Assembly (NCBI GenBank): GCA_033065855.1
Contig: JAVXUO010002003.1
Span: 310,001-374,000 of the forward strand
Direction: 5' to 3'
Source of the DNA: Escallonia rubra
Lineage: Eukaryota > Streptophyta > Magnoliopsida > Escalloniales > Escalloniaceae
DNA length: 64,000 bases
Positions 37,212 to 47,144 of this stretch are shown here, piece after piece. Every line of letters begins with the position of its first letter. Within the stretch, counting starts at the first letter, position 1. Made by a program: the position numbers and the translations under genes. The notes beneath the pieces were generated by a model. That model made no database searches and was not told where the DNA came from. It worked only from the letters and a program-made list of their open reading frames with translations.

Positions 37212-38372
37212 TTGATAAAGACTTAAATATGTCGTTGACAATTGAACAATGACGCAAATATTATTTTGGTTACTGTACGCCAATTTCTGTCAAAGTGACC
37301 AATTGATCCTTCCATTGACCCCATTGGGTCATTCTGTCAACTCCAGGCATCAACATGCCCGTTAATTCCCTTTTAGGTTAGGGGCAAATTCGTCACTTTC
37401 TTATTCTTTTAGACTTTTGGTTGACTTTTACTTTTCCTTTTCTTCTTCTGCTTCTTCTTCTCCCTCCACCCACCTAGCCACCTATTATCTCACACCATGC
37501 ACGTCTGCTACCTCAACGAAGTCTCACCACCCACCACCACCATGACTAAGCCTTGCCACCCATCATCAGCACGAGCAAGCCGCCACCCCACCCATTACCA
37601 CCACGAACAAAAATTGATGATAATGAAGAATTAATTCCACCAGTGTGTGTGTGTGTGTGTGTGGGTCAATTGATCAGTGTGTGTGCGTGCGCACTTGCAT
37701 TTTTCTCTCTGTTAGTGTGCGTGCGCGCGTGTGTGGTTGTGGGTGAATTCAATCAATTAGTGTGTGTATATGTGTATGTGCGCACGCACGCTCGCATATG
37801 TGTGGTTTTTCTTGTGGGTTCGATTGCTGTGTGCGTTTGTGCGCGCGCGTGTGTGTGTGTGTGTGTGTGGTTTGGTAGTTAGTGGTGGAGCAGCGATTGT
37901 GCTTGGTGGTTGATGGTGGTGTTATTGGTGCCGTGGTTATGCTTGATCGTTGGCGGTGGTGTTGGGTTGGTGTTGTGGCTGTACTTGGTGGTTGGTGTTG
38001 GTGTTATGTTGATGTTGTGGTTGTGTTTAGTGGTAGAGTCATGGTGGGGGTTGGTGGTGGTGTTGGACTTATAGGGGGTATCTGGGGTGCACTGGCCGGT
38101 GGCAGTGGTGCTCAACAGTGTGGAATAAAAAAGAATAAAGTAGAAGATAGAAGAAGAAGAAGAGGGAGGTAAAGAAAAGGGTACAGAGTGATGTAATTGC
38201 CTTTGGATTAAGCCACGTAACGAACTTGGGCCTCACAGAAGCGAATGAAATGACATACTTAGACAAATTAACAAGTCTAATGGTCACTTTTACACAAATC
38301 AAAACTTAGTAACCAAAAATTAAATGTGCATTAAAGTTCAATGGTCTACCGCGTATCTAACTCTTTGATAAT
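37212..38372. mobile_element. MULE-like element with TG-rich interior
   Basis: 37212-37320 and 38262-38372 are imperfect inverted repeats of roughly 100 bp: 'ataaagacttaaatatg', 'attgaac', 'attttggttact' and 'caaagtgacca' recur inverted in order. The interior is pyrimidine-rich, then TG-rich microsatellites, then a 'ggtggttggtgttgg' stretch. No clear target duplication or transposase is found. Length and TIR style suggest a non-autonomous MULE. Confidence 0.5.
37640..37880. repeat. (TG)n / (GTGCGC)n microsatellites
   Basis: Runs of TG, some mixed with GCGC, lie at 37642-37662, 37676-37730, 37760-37800 and 37830-37870. Confidence 0.9.
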
Positions 38373-38444
38373 TGGATCTGAACCAAATTGTTGGTATATA
38401 TTATTTAAAGTATAACATCACTAATTTGAAACTCAAAATTAATA

Positions 38445-39689
38445 GAGGAAACAACCCCGGTGGTCCCTGTACTATACGCGTTTTGTCACATTAGTCCCTA
38501 AACAAAATTTTTATCCATTTTAGTCCTTAAACATTGTGCCGTTTGCCATATTGATCCTTTTCTCAACTTCCGTCCAAAAAAGTCCGTTTGTGGACCCCAC
38601 ACGAGGGGCACAAAGGACACTTCCCCTCTCCCCTACCCGTCCGTTTCCCTTTCCTCCAAAACAACACTTTTTTTTGCCTTTTTTTTGCCCATTATCACCG
38701 TCAACCACAAGATTTACCCTTTTTTGTTGCCATCACTACCGATTCACCTCGCTTATCGGCTAAATCCACGGCCTTGCAGCCACCAAATCAATACTCCTTA
38801 TTTCGGAATTAAGCAATAATCATTTTTGCCCCTAATTTCTCTTCTCATAAGCATACAATCATCCATCAAAATATCAGAAATTATAAAAGAAAATGGAAGC
38901 GAAGCAAAGAGAACCCTATTGTGGAATTTTATATCTTCGCCATAGACGCTAGGGAGACAGACGTCATCCCCACTGAGCACGCCCAATTTTCTCCTCTCCC
39001 AGGCCCAATCCCTCTTCTTCCACGCCCAAACCCTAGAGCTAATCAAAGGCAAACCCATCATCCTCCTCAAACGGCCCGACAAGAACCCCTCACTCCCTTC
39101 CATCCTCCTCAACTCCCACACCGACGTCGTCCTCGCCGAGCACCACAAGTAGACCCACCCTCCCTTCGAAGCCCTTCTCGACTCCAACGACGACGTTTAC
39201 GCCCGAGGCTCCCAGGACATGAAGTGCGTCGGCTTGCAGTACCTTGAGGCCATTCGCAAGCTCAAGGCTTCTGGGTTTCAGCTAATCAAGACTGTTTACC
39301 TGTCTTTCGTGCTTGACGAGGAAATCAGCGACCACAATGGTGCCGAGAAGTTTGCGAATTCTAATACTTTTGCCCAGATGAATGTTGGGATTGTGTTGGA
39401 TGAGCGGTTGGCTTCCCCGAATGAGAGATACAGGGCGTTCTACGCAGAGAGGTTTCGTTGGTGACTGATTATTAAGGCTACTGAAGCTCCTGGACATCGG
39501 GCCGATTGGGGAGGTGTCCTTTGTGCCCCTCGTGTGGGGTCCACAAACGGACTTTTTGGGACGGAAGTTAAGAAAAGGATCAATATGAAAAACGGCGCAA
39601 TGTTTAAGGATTAAAATGGATAAAATTTTTGTTTAGGGACTGATGTGGCAAAACGCGTATAGTACAAGAAACACCGGGGTTATTTCATC
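38445..39689. mobile_element. Pack-MULE 2 with perfect 9-bp target duplication
   Basis: Terminal inverted repeats of about 180 bp (38445-38625 and about 39508-39689) begin GA(G/T)GAAA(C/T)AACCCCGG and share long exact blocks such as 'gtccgtttgtggaccccac'. The flanks carry a perfect 9-bp direct repeat, aaattaata (38436-38444 and 39690-39698), diagnostic of Mutator-type insertion. There is no transposase. The cargo is an aminoacylase-1 fragment. Confidence 0.92.
38974..39509 (+). pseudogene. Aminoacylase-1 (peptidase M20) fragment
   Basis: Aminoacylase-1 hydrolyses N-acyl amino acids and is a zinc-dependent M20 enzyme. After a 1-base insertion near 38987 the frame reads FLLSQAQSLFFHAQTLELIK, then PSILLNSHTDVV (first metal-binding His and its Asp), a TAG at 39150-39152 where family members have Trp before THPPF, DDVYARGSQDMKCVGLQYLE (second metal Asp), FVLDEEIS (catalytic Glu pair), and ERFRW followed by a TGA at 39462-39464. 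Then IIKATEAPGH runs into the right TIR. About 175 of roughly 430 residues are present. Two stops plus a frameshift make it dead. No intron interrupts the stretch, so the donor may have been a spliced copy or an intron-free region. Confidence 0.85.
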
Positions 39690-40017
39690 AAATTAATATA
39701 CTTTCTCGTTGCGTTATAGAACCACAACACTACAAGAAAAGAGGGAATTAGCGACGGACTTTTAGCGACGGACTAAAATCCGTCGCTAAAAGTCGTTTCA
39801 GAGACGGAAATAACCGTCGGTAAAAGTCCGTCGGTAAAACTATTTAACTACGGAATTATTCCGTCGGTAAACACACCCGTCGGTGAAAGTAGGTTTTTAC
39901 CGACGGACTTTAACCGACGGGTCTATTCCGTCGGTAAAAGACTTAAAAAGAACAGATCCCCAGATCCCCTTTCTTTTCTTTCTCCCGTTGCTCTCTCTCT
40001 CTTTCTTTCTCCCGTTG

Positions 40018-40048
<31 letters not shown>

Positions 40049-40369
40049 CCTCTCTCTCTCACCGGCGATATTCCTTCTGTCGCCGGTCGTCGCAGAACCC
40101 ATCGCCGGTCGTCGCAGAACCCGTCGCCGGTCGTCGCGTCGCATAACCTGTCAACTCCGGCCGGCCGTCAGCTGCTCCAGTCGCCAGCGCTGCTTCAGAG
40201 GTCAGCGGTCAGCCACCGCCATTGCTGGTCCAGTCGCAGCTGCTCTGCTGGTCCTCTTCTCCATTGCTGGTCTCTCTCGGGTGAGCTTCTGCTCCATTGC
40301 TGGTCCAGTCTTGTGCCCTGTTCCATTTCCCCTTCAAGTGTTGGAGTGCTGAACATGTTTATGACTTTA

Positions 40370-40700
40370 TGTATATGAAATGAGATTACTGAAACTGTTT
40401 ATGTATATGAAATGAGATTGAAATGAGATTGCTGAGATGAGATTGCTGAAATGAGATTGCTGAGATGAGATTGCTGAACATGTTTATGTATATGAAATGA
40501 GATTGCTGAGATGAGATTGCTGAACATGTTTATGTATATGAAATGAGATTGCTGAGATGAGATTGCTGAACATGTTTATGTATATGAAATGAGATTGCTG
40601 AAAACGAGATTGGAGTTGGACTGTTGGCTGTTGAAATTGCTGTGTTGTTGTTGGCTGAATTGCTGAAATAGCTGAACATGTTATGTATATGAAATGAGAT
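40370..40700. repeat. Tandem repeat 'atgagattgctgaacatgtttatgtat' inside CACTA A
   Basis: The phrase 'gaacatgtttatgtatatg' plus 'aaatgagattgctgagatgagattgct' recurs about four times in 40370-40600. A short GCGCCTT array follows at 40763-40835. Confidence 0.85.
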
Positions 40701-40913
40701 TGAAATTAAATTATTGTGTTTGTGTATTATTATTTTTATTATTTTATTTTTTTTAATATTGCGCCTCGCTTCGAAAAGGCGCGCGCCTGCGCCTTGCGCC
40801 TTGCGCCTTGCGCCTAGGCTCCAGGGACCTTTTGCGCCTTAGGTGCGCCTGCGCCTTTAACAACACTGGTACTAAGTCAAGGCTTGGAGAAATATTTGTT
40901 CTTTCTAACTGCA

Positions 40914-41365
40914 CCCTAAACCCTAAACCCTAAACCCTAAATTGAAGTACTTGAACCCTAAATTGAATGCCCTAATTCAATCGAATCCTAAATTAAACTA
41001 ATTGAACCCCTAATTAAACCCTAAATTGATTGCCCCAATCTAACCGAACCCTAATTGAACCCCAAATTGAACCCCCTAATCCAACCGAACCCTAAATTGA
41101 ACTAATTGAATGCCTCAAATCAACCGAACCCTAAATTGAATCAATAGAACCCCCTAATTGAACCCTAAATTGAACTAATTGAATCCTAAATTTAATGCCT
41201 CAAATCAACCGAACCCTAAATTGAATCAATAGAACCCCCTAATTGTACCTAAATTGAAGTAATTGAACCCTAAATTGAATGCCCTAATCGAACCGAACCC
41301 TAAATGAAACTAATTGAACCCTAAATTGAATGCCCTAATACAATCGAACCCTAAATTGAAATAAT
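40914..41365. repeat. Telomere-like (CCCTAAA) array decaying into 'accctaaattgaa' repeats
   Basis: Almost four exact units of the plant telomere repeat (40914-40941) are followed by over 400 bp of variants such as 'gaaccctaaattgaatgcc' and 'gaaccctaaattgaacta'. It is internal to a transposon, so it is not a chromosome end. Confidence 0.9.
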
Positions 41366-41368
41366 TCA

Positions 41369-41720
41369 AGCGCATCGGATATGTGAATTTTGAACATTTT
41401 TTTCCCATTTGAACATTGATCATTTGTTTGATAATTTTAGGTTGTTAATTGTGCGTTTTAGAATTGTGATTATTGATCGATGATTTTAGGTTATTAGCTG
41501 TGCATTTGAAGTAATTGCGATTATGAATTGATGATTTTAGGTTGTTAATTGATGATTTTAGATTGTTAATTGTGCATTGAGCATTTGAGATATTGAGATT
41601 ATTGACGGAGGATGGGACTATTATTGGATTGAATGTGTGATTTTTGTTAATTTTTATTGCATTGAGCATTTGAGAATTGAGAATTGAGATTGTTGACGGA
41701 GGATGGGACCCAATTGGATT
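41369..41720. repeat. Left copy of a direct repeat flanking the B3 segment
   Basis: 'cgcatcggatatgt', 'atttgtttgataattttaggttgttaattgtg', 'attgatcgatgatttt' and 'gttgacggaggatgggacccaattgg' recur in the same order and orientation at 43096-43262. The intervening sequence holds the B3 gene. Confidence 0.8.
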
Positions 41721-42616
41721 GAGATACCTGTTAGTTAGCACAGACACGGACACCACGTCTGATCGACGGTGTCCGACATTTAGAAAACAAATTAACGTAT
41801 GCCGATGTGTCTGGAGGTGCGTGTCGCTGGGCATCGGACACGTGTCCGGAGGCGTCAGACACGTGTCCAAAGGCGTCGAACACGTGTCGCTGTAATATTC
41901 AGAATCAATCAGCCCACAACTTTGACTAAAACCATCCAAGTTTAAAATGAGCATAGAGAGACAAACAATGACGAAAACGATTAAAGCATGGACAATACTT
42001 TGGACTTTGTAAAACCATTCTTCAATTCATCAGCTCGAATGTCAAAACAATTAAACTACTACTACTATTAGTTGTAATCGTAGTTTCATATGCAGTTTGG
42101 ACTTTGGACCACACCCTTCATATTCCCATGCAGCTCCAACACGAGCTTTGCAGTGTGTTGTGTGCACCCACCCACCCACCCACCCACCCACCATCCCTCC
42201 CACCAACCAAACCCCCATAGCCGCCCCACCTCCCATCCCCTCCCCTCTTTCTTTCACACACATACACACACACACGAACTAAACAAGTAGCGACGACTAG
42301 GAGCGCTTGAGATCTTCTGATGTACTCTCGCCGTCTCATTTTGAGTGTCATGCTTTCGACTTTAGTCGGTTCCAAAGTATATAGCAAGCTAGTGCATTAC
42401 ATTTTCTTACTTTCCGTGACATAGGTGGCTATTTGGGTGGTGAAATGATGATGTGCGTAGTTGAGATTTTTGTGGTAGTCATTTTAGCTACAACTCACTG
42501 TGGATCTGTTTTTTTAGCACCACTTTAACATAATTTGATAGATTTAATTCAGCTATGAAGTTGATGCTCGTCGATTGAATAATCATCGATTGGTTTTTCA
42601 TGTTAAAGTAGGTTAA

Positions 42617-43051
42617 ATGGCTTCTGCTTCGGTGAACAGGGACGTTTCAGTCAACAGGCACTTCTTCAAGGTCATGATGCCTGGTTTTCATACAGAACTT
42701 GTATGTCATCCCGCTTTCTCTATGTTTTCGTGTGTTAAAAGTTTTATCTTTGGTTAAAAACTTACATGTCTTACTGTATTATGAATATGTTAGGCCATAC
42801 CGGTAGCATTTTGGCGATTGCTTACCACATTGAGATTTGAAGCAACTTTAACCAGCCGCAAGGGGTCATGGCTTGTTAAATTGAAGAAGAAGGTTGGCCA
42901 AGAGGTTCTTTGCTTCGAAGAGGGTTGGAACGAATTCGTGCAACAACATGACCTCCATCTAGGAGACTTTGTAGTCTTTCAACACATGGGCCAAATGCGT
43001 TTTCAAGTCAGCGTGTTTGATCAAAGCACTTGTGAAAAGCCTTTCCCCTAA
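42617..43051 (+). CDS. Single B3-domain (REM-like) protein gene inside CACTA A
   Basis: B3 proteins of the REM type are plant-specific nuclear DNA-binding factors. Exon 1 is 42617-42700, exon 2 is 42794-43051; a 93-bp phase-0 intron with GT...TAG ends joins HTEL to AIPV, giving 113 residues. One B3 domain fills almost the whole protein: NRHFFKVMMPGF (13-24), IPVAFWRLL, ATLTSRKGSWLVKL, LCFEEGWNEFVQQHDLHLGD, and FVVFQHMG with FQVSVFD near the end. Typical REM proteins are longer, often with two or more B3 domains, so this is a partial copy with a natural-looking stop after EKPFP. No frame break is seen. A pyrimidine- and CCCACC-rich stretch (42150-42245) lies upstream. Whether it is expressed cannot be told; a captured, possibly coding gene is the best reading. 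Confidence 0.75.
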
Positions 43052-43095
43052 TGTTGAACTCTGAGGCGTAATTAGACAATATTTTAAATTAATCG

Positions 43096-43262
43096 CATCG
43101 GATATGTACATTTTGAACAATGTTGTGAACATTGACTATTTGTTTGATAATTTTAGGTTGTTAATTGTGATTATTGATCGATGATTTGTTAATCGATGAT
43201 TTTAGATTGTTAATCGTGCATTTGATATGTTGAGATTGTTGACGGAGGATGGGACCCAATTG
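43096..43262. repeat. Right copy of the direct repeat flanking the B3 segment
   Basis: Shortened version of 41369-41720, in the same orientation. Confidence 0.8.
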
Positions 43263-43812
43263 GTTTGAATTTTTTATTACAGGTTTGGGCATTAAAAAAT
43301 TAAAAAAAAAATTAAAAAATGATTTTTAACTTTTAGCGACGGATTAATTCCGTCGCTAAACTTTTTATCCCGTCGCTAATTTCGTAAAAAAGAAAATAAA
43401 TTAAAGTACGTAAAACATAATTAGCGACGGATATTCCGTCGCTAATTAAAAATAAATCCGTCGCCAAAAATTGTATATTAGACGACGGATTTTATAATTC
43501 CGTCGCTAAACTTTTAGCAACGGCCTTTTATACGAGGGACTTTTAGCGACGGTAATTCCGTCGCTAAAAGTTTTAGCGACGGAATATAGGCCTTTAGCGA
43601 CGGGAAAATCCGTCGCTAAAGACCTTATTCCTTGTAGTGCAAATTGAAAGGCAATATGAGCTGATTTTGCACTACCCTAACACTAAAAGAAGCACTCAAG
43701 ATGTGAATCCCTATAAATACAATCAGATGAAGCTACTAAATGATTGAACAGAGCTAAGTTCGCAAAGCCTTAACCTAGATGTAGGTGTCCCTCTTGCTAT
43801 CTATGTTTTATT

Positions 43813-44914
43813 CACTACAAGAAAAAGGACTTTTAGCGACGGAAAATTCCGTCGCTAAAAGCCTAATTCCGTCGCAAAAGACTTTTAGCGACGAACACCC
43901 CGTCGCTAAAAATCCGTTGTTAATAACCCCGTCGCTAAAAGTTTGGCAACGGAATTTGGTAATCCGTCGCTGAAAATCTTAGTTTTACCGACGGAATTAA
44001 ATACTTTTACCGACGGAAATTTCCGTCGATAAAGGTATTTTTCGAGATTAGCATCGTCTCGCTGAGATTAGCATCGCCGAAAGGATTGGAGTCGTTCGAA
44101 TAGCCAGAAACCGTCTGCAACTTGAGCTTCTTCGCCACTTTCAAAGCCTAAAACCGTCAAAATCAATATCATCCAAAACAACAAAATCCCCAATACCAAC
44201 CAAGAAACCCTAAAACCAAACGGAATTACAATTAAACACCAGATTTTACCTTCTTCTTGGCAAAATACTCGGCAATGTCCTCTTCGGTGATCTTTCTTGA
44301 CGACGAGGAAGTTGATCGCTTCCTTCTCCTATCGCGGTCGCTGCTGTCACGGCGGCGCATGCTGCAGCTGCTAGAGTGTCGCGGCGGCGGGGATGTGTCA
44401 CGGCGGGGTAGCGGAGGAGGTGGCCGGAGAAGGACGGACGAGTTGCAGACAGGAAGAGAGGGAAGAGAGAGAGAGAGGGAGAAAAGAGAGAGAAAGGAAA
44501 AGCGGCAGTGGGAGAAAGAGAAATGGAGTTAGGGTTTTTACATTAAATGACTTTTAGCGACGGATTTTGGCCGTCGCTCAAGGTCTGTCGCTAAAAGTCA
44601 TAAAAATTTTAAAAATATTACTTTTACCGACAGATTTAATCCGTCGGTAATACTCCGTCGCTAAAAAAACTTCAATTTTTTTTCTCCTAAGCCAAAAATA
44701 TTGAAAAATACTTTTAGCGACGGATTTTCCGTCGGTAATAATCCGTCGGTAAAAGTCCGTCGCTAAAGATATTTACCGACGGACATTCCGTCAGTATATA
44801 TATTTAGCGACGGACCTTTATTGACGGATAAAACCGTCGGTAAAGGTCACTTTTAGCGACGGATTTTTGTCCGTTGCTATAAATCCGTCGGTAAAAACAA
44901 ATTTTCTTGTAGTG
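43813..44914. mobile_element. CACTA transposon B, non-autonomous, carrying Cactin exons
   Basis: It begins CACTACAAGAAAAAGGAC and ends 'ttttcttgtagtg', flanked by 3-bp direct repeats att (43810-43812 and 44915-44917). It has the same subterminal repeats as CACTA A ('tttagcgacgga', 'tttaccgacgga'), so the two belong to one family. At 1.1 kb there is no room for a transposase. The cargo is two exons of a Cactin-like gene on the minus strand. Confidence 0.93.
44047..44360 (-). pseudogene. Cactin-like gene fragment with intact intron (captured, antisense)
   Basis: Cactin is a conserved spliceosome-associated protein. On the minus strand an Arg/Ser-rich start (MRRRDSSDRDRRRKRS) leads to KITEEDIAEYFAKKK, then a 102-bp intron (44148-44249, GT...TTTTAG), then ALKVAKKLKLQTVSGYSNDS and NPFGDANLSET. 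This is the conserved N-terminal region of Cactin. The family usually has a few more residues at the exon junction (AKKAQKKA-), so 3-4 codons are lost. Exon 2 runs out at a 13-base duplication (gagattagcatcg, 44044-44056 and 44065-44077). The retained intron shows capture from genomic DNA. Upstream (44361-44530) a CT-rich leader resembles the gene's 5' UTR. Confidence 0.85.
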
Positions 44915-45408
44915 ATTGCCTCGAACCAATGCTAAGGTGGAGATTAGTTTCGATGGAAATTTTCTTGACATGTTACACTGTATTAGACTTGTTATGGAGA
45001 TATACGTTTTCCTAGAAGTTGTTTGGGCTCAACCTACTTTAGTTAGTTATGGTGATTGGGCAAATCTGAATGTAGGTAGAGGGGCAACTTAAGTCATATT
45101 GTAGCAAAGGGTAGAGGTGTTCATGCAGTAAGGGGCAGATGTAGTGATCGATGTTGCAAGAGGTAGGGGTGCTAATGCAATAATAGGCAATGTTTTGGTT
45201 GATCTGGTATAGGTGTCTCAGGTAGATGGTATAGGTGTCTCAGGTAGAGGGATTCCTAGATTTGAAATATTTGACCTGTATAATGAGGTAGAAAGTGAGA
45301 TGGATGATGATGATGCTAATGAAGATGAAGTCCTTCATTGGGGTGATGATTGTTGAGGCTCTGATCGGAAATGTCAAGAAAAAGTTAGTGATGAAGGCTC
45401 AGTGCTCA

Positions 45409-46155
45409 AGGTTCGTTTGACAAAATTTTTTTTTTGGTTTTCAGTTTTTAAAGAGCAGTTTTTTAAAGAGCAGCTTAATTTTTTTTTTATAAAATCATTT
45501 GGTTTTTTGATTCCCCCCTTTTTTTTTGGTTTTTTTTTTTTGGTGTTTGGTAACCCTTTTTATTTTGACTTTTTTTTTTTGGTGGTTTGCGGTGGCGGTG
45601 GTGGGGTGCAGCGGTGGTGGCCGGTGGTGGTGGTGGTGGCCGGCGGCCGGTGGTGGCTGCCGGCAGTCTCCGGCGGTGGTCGCCGGCGGTCGGAGGTGGC
45701 TGCCGGTGGTCGCCGGCAGCCGGAGGTGGCTGCCGGCAGTCTCCAGCGGTGGTCGCCGGCAGCCGGAGGTGGCTGACGACAGTCGCCGGCGGCCGGAGGT
45801 GGCAGCCGACAGTCTCCGGCGGTGGTCGCTGGCGGCCGGAGGTGGCTGCCGGCAGTCTCCGGCGGTGGCTGCCGGAGGCCGGAGGTGGCTGCCGGCGGCC
45901 GGCGGTGGCTGCCGGCGGCCGGCGGTGGTCGCCTGAGGTGGCTGCTGGCGGTGGGAGGGTGGTGGTGGTGGTCTAAGAAAAAAAAACCAAAAGTGAAAAA
46001 AAAAACCAGTTTCTGGAGTTTTTTTTTTTCTCTATTTTACTCTTCAGTTTTAAAACTGGTTTTTAAACTGAAAAAAAAATGGTTACCAAACGCTCCTTTT
46101 TTTTCAGTTTTTAAAAACTGAAAAAAAAGAGGAAATTTTTTTTGTCAAACCTAGC
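45409..46155. mobile_element. Inverted-repeat element with GC-rich minisatellite core
   Basis: 'gtttgacaaaattttttt...cagtttttaaa' on the left and its inverted counterpart 'tttttaaaaactg...ttttgtcaaac' on the right form imperfect TIRs, with 'tggtaacc' inverted further in. The flanks share ctcagt (45399-45404 and 46156-46161), suggesting a decayed target duplication. The superfamily is uncertain. Confidence 0.5.
45590..45960. repeat. GC-rich 'ggtggctgccggc' minisatellite
   Basis: 'cggaggtggctgccggc' and 'agtctccggcggtgg' alternate about eight times. The GC content is extreme compared with surrounding AT-rich DNA. The long Gly/Arg/Trp-rich open frames are repeat artefacts. Confidence 0.9.
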
Positions 46156-46710
46156 CTCAGTAACGAAGACTACAAAAATGGGGTGTTTACAAGGATAAAG
46201 CCCTTAAATTAAAACTTAAACTAGCTCAAAATTTGAAAGTTTGCCTCTTTGGCACAACAAGTGAATGAGGCGTGAAAAGAGGACCACCAGCCCATTAGAA
46301 GAAAAACGTTAAAATTTCAAATACCCATAACTATAAGGTCAGCCGGTAACTCTCCACCCTCAATGTGCACGAAAAAAGACTTGTCTACCGTAGACACGAA
46401 ATTAGATTTTCCGATAGGGGTATCAATCATCAAATCAGATTTCAATTTGTGGTTCAAAACCCAACCTACATGCAAGAAAAGATGTTATAAAAAAGTGTAT
46501 GGATCCAGGGTCTAATAACATATGGAATGAAAAAGAACCGATTTTAATTATACTTGACATCACGTCATTGGAAGCTGTTGTATCTCTAATAGTCCAAGCA
46601 TAAGCACGGCCTTGCACTCTAGGCCTCTAATCCCCCATAGATGGCTTGGCTCCACTCTGCGCTTGGGCGTTATGAGCTTTCTCCCCCGATCTCTCTTTTG
46701 TTAAATACTG

Positions 46711-46752
46711 ACACTCCATAGCATAATGTCTCATCTTCCCACAATTTAAGCA
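46711..46752 (-). pseudogene. gypsy gag zinc knuckle
   Basis: CLNCGKMRHYAMEC keeps all four CCHC ligands, with the third helper position changed (Arg before His instead of Gly). Confidence 0.85.
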
Positions 46753-47144
46753 AGAGTTTCTCAAAAGACGGCATGGCTCTCCATGATCCTTACATAGGTA
46801 TCACAAACCTTTGAAACTTTTCGAGTCAATCACTTGCTCCTGTAAGGCTAATTTCATTCTAGTCTGAGTACCATTATTGCCTTGCTTGAAGTCTCTGCAC
46901 AACGTCTCTTTCGCTTCTACTCCTCATTCTTTTTCTGAAACTCTTCGTGATCCATCTCTAGAATCTTAGCTCAATGAACCATCTTTGCATAAGTCTAAAG
47001 CTTCAAAGCCAACAAATTATTTTTAATGGCTCGCCTCAATCCTCTCTCAGACCTCCTTGCCGTACGATGCTCAGTATAAATCAAATGTGCGACATATGTA
47101 GACAATGAGGTGACCTTTGCCTTATGGTGCGGCACAGTCATATC

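Larger units (their letters stand above)
39728..43639. mobile_element. CACTA (En/Spm-type) transposon A, non-autonomous, carrying a B3 gene
   Basis: It begins CACTACAAGAAAAGAGGG and ends '...attccttgtagtg', with 3-bp target duplication caa on both sides (39725-39727 and 43640-43642). Subterminal arrays of 'tttagcgacgga'/'tccgtcgctaaa' (39760-39950 and 43335-43615) are the transposase-binding type repeats of CACTA elements. No transposase is recognised. The interior holds a pyrimidine-rich leader, short tandem repeats, a telomere-like array and a two-exon B3 gene. Confidence 0.93.

Noticed and set aside
37882..38172. Val/Gly-rich frames around the TG repeats
   Set aside because: Low-complexity translation of 'ggtggttggtgttgg' in a MULE-like element.
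40914..40941. Possible chromosome end (telomere)
   Set aside because: Fewer than four exact units, inside a CACTA element with intact termini and followed by genic sequence.
44257..44532. 91-codon plus-strand frame in CACTA B
   Set aside because: It is the antisense shadow of the Cactin exon and its CT-rich leader; the minus strand carries the conserved protein.
45402..46121. Overlapping Gly/Arg/Trp-rich open frames
   Set aside because: Product of the GGTGGCTGCCGGC repeat; all three frames look alike.
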